Assembly: GCF_018987235.1 (NCBI RefSeq)
Contig: NZ_CP072197.1
Location: forward strand, 1,612,001 to 1,676,000
DNA length: 64,000 bases
Reading direction: 5' to 3'
From: Lactobacillus crispatus
GTDB taxonomy: Bacteria; Bacillota; Bacilli; Lactobacillales; Lactobacillaceae
In this document: positions 58,587 through 64,000 of the stretch, piece after piece
How the letters are laid out: each line of letters opens with the position of its first letter
Numbering within the stretch: position 1 is the first letter of the stretch
Notes under the pieces: generated by a model
The model's database searches: none
The model's input: only the letters and a program-made list of their open reading frames with translations
Told to the model about the DNA's origin: nothing
Program-made: the position numbers and the translations under genes

Positions 58587-58769
58587 TTATTCATCGGTAT
58601 TCGTAGCGGTATACACAATCGCGCCGCCTCTTTCTGCCCTACCGGTAATATATTGTCTTTTTCCATAATTTCTAATAGTCTTTTGAAGATCAAACGCATC
58701 TTTTGGCTCAACTTTATACTCTTTTATCTCACCTGAGACTAATTGATCTAGAATTTTCTGATAATCCAA
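58587..58769 (-). CDS. Small conserved-looking protein, function unknown
   Basis: 60 residues from a TTG start (LDYQKILDQLVSGE) placed 6 bases after GTGGTGAT, a good Shine-Dalgarno match; a GTG four codons earlier is the alternative. The protein is charged and soluble (KEYKVEPKDAFDLQKTI, then RQYITGRAERGGAIVYTA). The codon pattern looks genuine. I do not recognise a family. It is divergent from clpE, and the IS982 copy 2 ends 5 bases beyond its stop. Confidence 0.6.
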   Translation of the reverse strand: MDYQKILDQLVSGEIKEYKVEPKDAFDLQKTIRNYGKRQYITGRAERGGAIVYTATNTDE

Positions 58770-58902
58770 AAATATCACCACTCTTTTAAAATTTTATAAT
58801 TTTTCCACTATTAATTCTACTATTTATATTCAATTTTCAAAAATATTAATATTTTGTTTGCGGTAACAAAAGCATTTCTTACAAAAAATAAGTGTTTGAG
58901 TC

Positions 58903-58929
58903 TTAGCACTTGACTACAAAGAGTGCTAA
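58903..58929. promoter_or_regulatory. CIRCE operator (HrcA site) upstream of clpE
   Basis: TTAGCACTT, nine bases, GAGTGCTAA: the CIRCE inverted repeat with one mismatch in the left arm. It overlaps the -35 hexamer and the spacer of the clpE promoter, so HrcA would block polymerase directly. Confidence 0.92.
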
Positions 58930-58938
58930 TAATATAAT
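58910..58938 (+). promoter_or_regulatory. clpE promoter
   Basis: TTGACT, a 17-base spacer and a perfect TATAAT, 35 bases upstream of the TTG start. Confidence 0.9.
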
Positions 58939-58973
58939 TTTGGTACAGTTGAAAAGAAAGGCGGTACTATATT

Positions 58974-61166
58974 TTGCTTTGCCAAAATTGTCATGAGCGG
59001 CCCGCTTCTATTCACCTTTTCACTAAGGTTAATGGCCAAAGCCGCGAAATAGATTTATGTCAACACTGTTATCAAGAATTAAAAAATCAACAAGGAAATC
59101 AAGGAAAAATGAATAATAATGAATTTTTTGGCGACTTTGATGATTTATTCAACGCATTAAACGGAAATAACAACAATGCCGCAAACAATAATAATGAAAT
59201 GAGAAATAACGACCCTAGAATGCAAATGGGGGGAGGCGCTGGTAATGGTGGTCAAAACGGCAGAAGCCTACTTGACCAATACGGAACAGACTTAACTGCC
59301 CTTGCTAAAAAAGGCAAAATTGACCCAGTAATCGGTCGTGATAAAGAGATTGCTCGGGTTATCGAAATTTTAAATAGAAGAACTAAGAACAACCCTGTTT
59401 TAATCGGTGAAGCAGGTGTTGGTAAGACTGCCGTTGTCGAAGGCTTAGCTCAAGAAATCGTAGATGGATCAGTACCAGCAAAATTGCAGAACAAACGAAT
59501 TATTTCATTAAATGTTGTTTCACTTGTTCAAGGTACCGGTATTCGTGGTCAATTTGAACAAAGAATGGAACAATTAATTAAAGAATTACAACAAAACGAC
59601 GATATCATTCTTTTTATTGATGAAATTCACGAAATCGTTGGTGCCGGTAATGCTGAAGGTGGCATGGATGCCGGTAACATTATTAAGCCAGCTTTAGCTC
59701 GTGGCGAATTGCAATTAGTTGGTGCTACTACCATCAAAGAATACCGCGATATTGAAAAAGACTCTGCTTTAGCTAGACGTTTTCAACCAGTTGAAGTTAA
59801 AGAACCTTCAATTGACGAAACAATTCGCATCTTAAAAGGTATTCAAAAACGCTACGAAGACTATCACCATGTTCACTACACTTATGAAGCCATTGAAGCT
59901 GCCGCAAAACTTTCAGCACGTTATATTCAAGATAGATTTTTACCAGACAAGGCTATTGACCTTCTTGATGAAGCAGGTTCTAGAATGAACTTAACCATTC
60001 CTTATATTGATAAGGATAAAATGCAAGAAAGAATTAATGCCGCAGAGCAATTGAAGGAAGAAGCCTTAAAAAACGAAGATTACGAAAAAGCAGCCTACTA
60101 CCGTGATCAAATTGAAAAATATGAAAAGGTTAAAGATCAAAAGGTAGATCCTGACAAGTCCCCTGTTATTACTGATAAGATCATGGACAAGATCGTAGAA
60201 GAAAAAACAGGGATTCCTGTTGGTGATATTCAAAAGCAAGAAGAAAACCAACTGCAAAATCTAGCTGCTGATTTAAAGGCTCACGTTATCGGCCAAGACA
60301 AGGCTGTTGAAAAAGTAGCTCGTGCCATTCGTCGTAACCGAATCGGTTTCAACAAGTCAGGCCGTCCAATTGGTTCATTCCTCTTCGTTGGTCCAACTGG
60401 TGTCGGTAAAACTGAGTTAGCTAAGCAACTGGCTAAGCAAATGTTTGGCTCAGAAGATGCAATGATTCGTTTCGATATGTCTGAATACATGGAACAATAC
60501 TCAGTTTCCAAATTAATTGGTTCTGCCCCAGGTTACGTAGGCTACGAAGAAGCTGGTCAATTAACTGAACAAGTTAGACACAACCCATATAGTTTGATCT
60601 TGCTTGATGAAATTGAAAAAGCTCACCCAGATGTTTTGAACCTCTTCTTGCAAATTCTTGACGATGGTCGTTTAACTGACTCACAAGGTAGAACAGTTTC
60701 ATTCAAGGATACCATCATTATTATGACTTCTAATGCAGGACAAGGCATTAAGAACGCTAGCGTTGGCTTTACAGCAGAAAACGAAGATGAAGCTAATGAA
60801 TCTGCTAGAAATAATATGAGCCAATTCTTTAAGCCAGAATTCTTGAACCGTCTTGATGATGTAATCGAATTTAATGAATTGACTAAGCCAGACTTGCTTA
60901 AGATTGTTGACTTAATGTTGCAAAATACCAACAATATGGTTAAGGATCAAGGCCTACACATTGATGTAACTGCTGCTGCAAAAGATAAATTAGTTGAAGA
61001 TGGCTTTAATCCTGCCTTAGGTGCTCGTCCTCTTCGTCGCACCATCCAAGAAGAGATTGAGGATAATGTGGCTGATTTCAAACTTGATCATGCACAGGCT
61101 AAGAATTTAAAAGCCGATGTTGTTGATGGTAAAATTGTAATCAGTGATGAGGCAAATAATGAATAG
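58974..61166 (+). CDS. clpE: ATP-dependent Clp protease ATP-binding subunit ClpE
   Basis: HSP100 unfoldase that works with ClpP on aggregated proteins. Length is 730 residues. An N-terminal zinc finger with CxxC pairs (CQNC at 3-6, CQHC near 29-32) marks ClpE. An Asn/Gly-rich linker follows. AAA domain 1 has GEAGVGKTA, a UVR-like segment lies near 360-395, and AAA domain 2 has GPTGVGKTE. The start is TTG with AAAGGCGG upstream; it is placed before the first zinc ligands, which a later start would lose. It is followed by DUF1827, a pairing also known from other Lactobacillales. Confidence 0.95.
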   Translation: MLCQNCHERPASIHLFTKVNGQSREIDLCQHCYQELKNQQGNQGKMNNNEFFGDFDDLFNALNGNNNNAANNNNEMRNNDPRMQMGGGAGNGGQNGRSLLDQYGTDLTALAKKGKIDPVIGRDKEIARVIEILNRRTKNNPVLIGEAGVGKTAVVEGLAQEIVDGSVPAKLQNKRIISLNVVSLVQGTGIRGQFEQRMEQLIKELQQNDDIILFIDEIHEIVGAGNAEGGMDAGNIIKPALARGELQLVGATTIKEYRDIEKDSALARRFQPVEVKEPSIDETIRILKGIQKRYEDYHHVHYTYEAIEAAAKLSARYIQDRFLPDKAIDLLDEAGSRMNLTIPYIDKDKMQERINAAEQLKEEALKNEDYEKAAYYRDQIEKYEKVKDQKVDPDKSPVITDKIMDKIVEEKTGIPVGDIQKQEENQLQNLAADLKAHVIGQDKAVEKVARAIRRNRIGFNKSGRPIGSFLFVGPTGVGKTELAKQLAKQMFGSEDAMIRFDMSEYMEQYSVSKLIGSAPGYVGYEEAGQLTEQVRHNPYSLILLDEIEKAHPDVLNLFLQILDDGRLTDSQGRTVSFKDTIIIMTSNAGQGIKNASVGFTAENEDEANESARNNMSQFFKPEFLNRLDDVIEFNELTKPDLLKIVDLMLQNTNNMVKDQGLHIDVTAAAKDKLVEDGFNPALGARPLRRTIQEEIEDNVADFKLDHAQAKNLKADVVDGKIVISDEANNE

Positions 61167-61200
61167 GATTTAATAAAAGACAAAGTCCAAGTTATACCAA

Positions 61201-61233
61201 AGGATTTCGAAGCAATATTCGAAATCTTTTTTC
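61201..61233 (+). terminator. Terminator after clpE
   Basis: The perfect stem GATTTCGAA / TTCGAAATC with a 6-base loop and six Ts. Confidence 0.9.
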
Positions 61234-61311
61234 TTAAAAATAAAAATATGCTACTCAATTTGAGGTATACTAAATTAGAAGAAGTAAAGCTAACAGAAAC
61301 AGGTGAATTCC

Positions 61312-61593
61312 ATGCATTTAATTGATGTAACCAATAATTACTCTGATTTGGTTCACAGTCAGCTCAACACTACCGATGCAAACTATGTTAAAGTTTATTC
61401 TCTTGGTAATACTTCAGTTATTTATACTGAAAGTAAGGATTCTATCGGTATTGCACTTGAAAACCATGACCGTCGTGTTCGCGAAGATGAGATTGAATTC
61501 GTAATCAAGCGTTTAATTAAAGATTATGATTCTTCATACACTTTGACTGTAGACAAGAGTCGTCATGTAATCGAAATTCACGTTGACAAGTAA
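61312..61593 (+). CDS. DUF1827 family protein
   Basis: 93 residues from MHLIDVTNNYSDLV; AGGTGA lies 6 bases upstream, so the GTG three codons earlier is part of the ribosome binding site. Soluble, acidic, no membrane segment. It fits DUF1827, whose gene commonly follows clpE. It has its own terminator at 61647-61690. Function unknown; the position suggests a link to protein quality control. Confidence 0.78.
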   Translation: MHLIDVTNNYSDLVHSQLNTTDANYVKVYSLGNTSVIYTESKDSIGIALENHDRRVREDEIEFVIKRLIKDYDSSYTLTVDKSRHVIEIHVDK

Positions 61594-61646
61594 TCCAAAT
61601 ATTGTTGTATCAAAAGTGTCTGGAAAAAATAACTTCCAGATGAATG

Positions 61647-61690
61647 AAAACGATCAAGATTTTCTTTTTCAAGAATCTTGATCGTTTTTT
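61647..61690 (+). terminator. Terminator after the DUF1827 gene
   Basis: AAAACGATCAAGATT pairs with AATCTTGATCGTTTT around a loop of about 12 bases, then Ts. A smaller stem (TCTGGAA / TTCCAGA) stands just before it and may belong to the IS1182-type end. Confidence 0.85.
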
Positions 61691-61699
61691 CGGTCTCTT

Positions 61700-62398
61700 T
61701 AAATTTTTAACAATAAAAGATGGTCCTTCATCCATCTTCTTTGCCCATATTTGTTCAAAACCATCATAAAGGCTATGCCAATATCGGTTTCGACCTCTTT
61801 TTGCCTCGCAGATGCGTTCTGCGCATGCCAAATACGTTCTTCAAATGCCCGAAAACTGGCTCTAAGGTTTTAAAATCTGTTGGGTTAGGAAAAATGGCAT
61901 AATCTACTACATATTGATCAGTAGTCGCTGCTTGAATATTGTAGCCTGGCTTCAACTGACCGTTTTTCATGTGGTCTTCCTTCATATGCATAAAAGTAGC
62001 GTCATGATCGGTCTTAGAGTAGCTGTTACGCCTAGCAGAAATTCTTCAGTCAGCTGGTTAATTTCTTCTTCAGTTTCTCGAGCCAATTTCTCCAAGCCTT
62101 GACTAGTTTGAACCTTTTCTTTTTCCATTTTTTTGACTACTTCTTTTTCTTTAGTAATCAATTCATCGTAAAGCTCAACTGCTTGACCTTTCAGCTTTTC
62201 ATGATACTTTTCAACCGCTTTGCGCCAAACAAAAGTATAGCGGTTGGCATCAGCTTCGATTTTCGTACCATCGATAAAGACAGCACCTTCATTGATTAAG
62301 CCTTCATCTTCCAAAAGGTTGGTAAAGTAGATGAAGCTCTTTTTAATCAGTTCATTGGCATGATTGCTTGATTTATTTGTCCAATTAGCCGGTAAAGT
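61700..62398 (-). pseudogene. IS1182-type transposase remnant
   Basis: Pieces in different minus-strand frames line up as one decayed transposase: LPANWTNKSSNHANELIKKS, then INEGAVFIDGTKIEADANRY with the first Asp region, a Glu/Lys coiled stretch, MKNGQLKPGYNIQAATTDQY, then VFGHLKNVFGMRRTHLRGKK and a shifted GIAFMMVLNKYGQRR tail. The section between PNPTDFKTLEP and VFGHLK is much shorter than in full-length IS1182 proteins as I know them, which points to an internal deletion. Several stops and shifts make it inactive. Confidence 0.75.
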
Positions 62399-62399
62399 A

Positions 62400-62775
62400 T
62401 CTTACACGCGATTGTACTGCCATGTTTAGTAATGCTTAAACTTAGAGTTCATCTCTCCAGATTGATACCGCTCACGATCGATCCCAATAAAGACACTGAT
62501 CTTATTTAGATTAGAAAATCTGCGTACATCGCCTAGTTCAGCCAGGACTCTGACTGCCATGTTTTGGGCAAAAACAGGTATGCTTTCCAAGCTTTCTCTT
62601 TTTTGACTGAGCTTGATCAATCTTGTTACATAATATTTACCTGCAAGATTTCTACGCTATAACTGGCAGCCACAGGGTAAGCCTCTAACATTTCTTTAGC
62701 TTAGCAGCAGTATTTCGTGCATATCTTGTACCAAAGCCCTTTAAATCTAATAGCCAGTTAACAAGATTCTCTTCT
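62400..62775 (-). pseudogene. IS110-type transposase remnant
   Basis: Minus-strand pieces read KGFGTRYARNTAAKL, EMLEAYPVAASYSVEI, AGKYYVTRLIKLSQKRE and AELGDVRRFSNLNKISVFIG, then RERYQSGE and, shifted, ITKHGSTIACKI. This is the C-terminal domain (transposase_20) pattern of IS110-family enzymes. There are at least three frame breaks. Its 3' side abuts the IS1182-type remnant. Confidence 0.7.
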
Positions 62776-62956
62776 TATGTTTGCCGCACTAAATTGCAGT
62801 GAGGACAGTACTCGATTATTTTCCAGTAATTATAGCCTGAAGTCGTACTGAATAAAGTTTCTATTTCAAGCAAAGTGGATTGCAGTACTTGATATAACAG
62901 TTACTTGCGGTCCGTTATTACCGATTTGAGTATTACTAAAATCTAATTAAGAAATC
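62776..62956 (-). other. Decayed sequence without a recognisable gene
   Basis: One minus-strand frame reads ETLFSTTSGYNYWKIIEYCP and then HCNLVRQT before a stop. The CPHC could be the zinc ribbon of an ISL3-type transposase N-terminus, but the stretch is too short to be sure. Nothing else is seen. Confidence 0.3.
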
Positions 62957-63556
62957 TTACACTACGGTAGTTATTACTGCATAAAATGGTAATAAATTTT
63001 TATTACGTTTAAATTTGTCTATCTTTTCCCAATTTTTTGGTATAACTTGCTTAACCGGTCTATTTACAACATGATTACTAGAATTATTCATACATATAGT
63101 CTGTGCAAGAGCACCTATTTTTTCAAGGTAAATTTCCAAATTGTGAGTATTACATACACTTAAGTTTAATGCTAAAACTGTAATTACAGATTCGAAAGTG
63201 GGATGCAAAAATGGATATTCCTTTTGAATAAATTCATCGGTTAAATAATTCTTTGAATTTTTATGATTCGTATAAGAAATAGGAATTACACTTTGAACAT
63301 TTTCATCTGTTAATTTTGAAATTCTAGCTATATCAAAATTAGAAATTTCATTAAACTTATAGTTATTACGATTTAAATTCCAATTTGAAAGCATCCCATA
63401 GTATCTACCACTAGAGCGATGCTTAAATTTATCTATTACGAACCCAAATTTATCATAAATATTAGCTAATTTTGAAATATTTGTAAATGTAACAGTATTA
63501 TAATCGAAACTGTCAAATCTTTTGTGTAAATAGATCTTTCTCGTAAATTGATTTTT
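62957..63556 (-). pseudogene. 5'-truncated ORF of unknown function
   Basis: The frame is open from about 63556 (no start codon there) to a stop at 62957, some 199 codons; an internal ATG at 63394 gives 145. The reading KIYLHKRFDSFDYNTVT, KLANIYDKFGFVIDKFK, RYYGMLSNWNLN and later YPFLHPTFESVITVLALN is hydrophilic and Asn/Lys-rich, with lower GC than its neighbours. The 5' end is lost at the IS256-type element. I do not recognise the family; it looks like cargo from a mobile region. Confidence 0.5.
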
Positions 63557-63567
63557 TAATTATTTAT

Positions 63568-64000
63568 TTAATCAAAGTAGGATTCTAAGGTGTCCTGAAC
63601 CTGACCAAAGCCTTTATGAATTCGATTGAAATAACGGTCATTGTAGCTCATTGCCTGGATGCCAATAAATGCATCAAGCGACTGTTCAGTTGGAAATTCT
63701 GCCTTAGGCTTAGCTTTACGCTTGATGACGTTGTTAAAGGATTCAATCATATTGGTTGAATAAATTGAAGCTCTGATTTGTTTGGGATAATTGTAGAAGA
63801 CTAGCAGATCGGGCTCAATTTCCTTCAAACCTTTGATGACATGGCTATAAGCTTTATTCCATTTGGCATAGAATTTGTGCAAGACAGCTGCAGCTTCTTT
63901 TTTGCTTGTCTGTTGATGTATCTGCTTGAATTCGTTCATGATCTTTTCACGATCGTCGACGCGTACTTTAGCGCAGATATTGCGCATGACATGAACCAGG
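63568..64000 (-). CDS. IS256-family (mutator) transposase, C-terminal part
   Basis: The frame is open to the window edge, where it begins LVHVMRNICAKVR. The conserved mutator block is SIYSTNMIESFNNVIKRK, with the catalytic Glu of the DDE triad expected there, and the tail RYFNRIHKGFGQVQDTLESY is typical. The first two Asp residues lie outside the window, so intactness cannot be judged. It lies 12 bases from the truncated ORF it seems to have interrupted. Confidence 0.85.
   Translation of the reverse strand, partial: LVHVMRNICAKVRVDDREKIMNEFKQIHQQTSKKEAAAVLHKFYAKWNKAYSHVIKGLKEIEPDLLVFYNYPKQIRASIYSTNMIESFNNVIKRKAKPKAEFPTEQSLDAFIGIQAMSYNDRYFNRIHKGFGQVQDTLESYFD

Overview
The window is low-GC Firmicutes DNA and looks like the chromosome of a Lactobacillus of the acidophilus/crispatus/helveticus group. 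The basis is the gene order, strong AGGAGG-type ribosome binding sites, a CIRCE operator on clpE, a maltose phosphorylase cluster, an oleate hydratase, a YSIRK-type LPxTG adhesin and several insertion-sequence families. The species call is inference. I saw no tRNA, rRNA or CRISPR array.

Left part (about 1-34,800), conserved housekeeping, mostly on the minus strand. Read right to left in transcription order it holds: ptsHI; spx; mecA; coiA; relQ-nadK-rluD family; oleate hydratase; an orphan GutA-like PTS protein; an AI-2E exporter family protein; trmL-DUF1149-ftsK-ymfF-ymfH-ymfI; rodZ-like-pgsA; recA; rny; tagO; comFA-comFC; hpf; secA; prfB (with its programmed +1 frameshift); a small membrane protein; hprK; and the start of lgt. 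Plus-strand genes are yigZ, pgl, a TVP38-family protein, a CYTH protein and a YjbH/SpxH-like protein. Three sites share the string TTTTT(G/A)CGTAATA: upstream of comFA, coiA and recA. It resembles a late-competence com-box. The recA copy sits where cinA would normally lie, next to a LexA-type box.

Middle (about 34,900-58,600), accessory block. A decayed IS982-family copy joined to a frameshifted IS30 element lies on the left, and an intact IS982-family copy on the right, in the same orientation. Between them lie a gene tail cut by IS30, a maltose/maltodextrin cluster and a 2963-residue cell-wall-anchored protein. The maltose cluster reads oligo-1,6-glucosidase, maltogenic amylase, then malP-pgmB-malK-malE-malF-malG. 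It would import maltodextrins, trim them, split maltose by phosphorolysis and feed glucose-6-phosphate to glycolysis. Two cre-like sites with a common promoter block link it to CcpA and to the HPr/HprK pair encoded in the same window. The adhesin carries six 609-bp tandem repeats that look identical.

Right end (about 58,600-64,000). A small unknown gene, clpE with a CIRCE operator on its promoter, a DUF1827 gene, then an IS graveyard: an IS1182-type remnant, an IS110-type remnant, a 5'-truncated unknown ORF and the end of an IS256-type transposase that runs out of the window.
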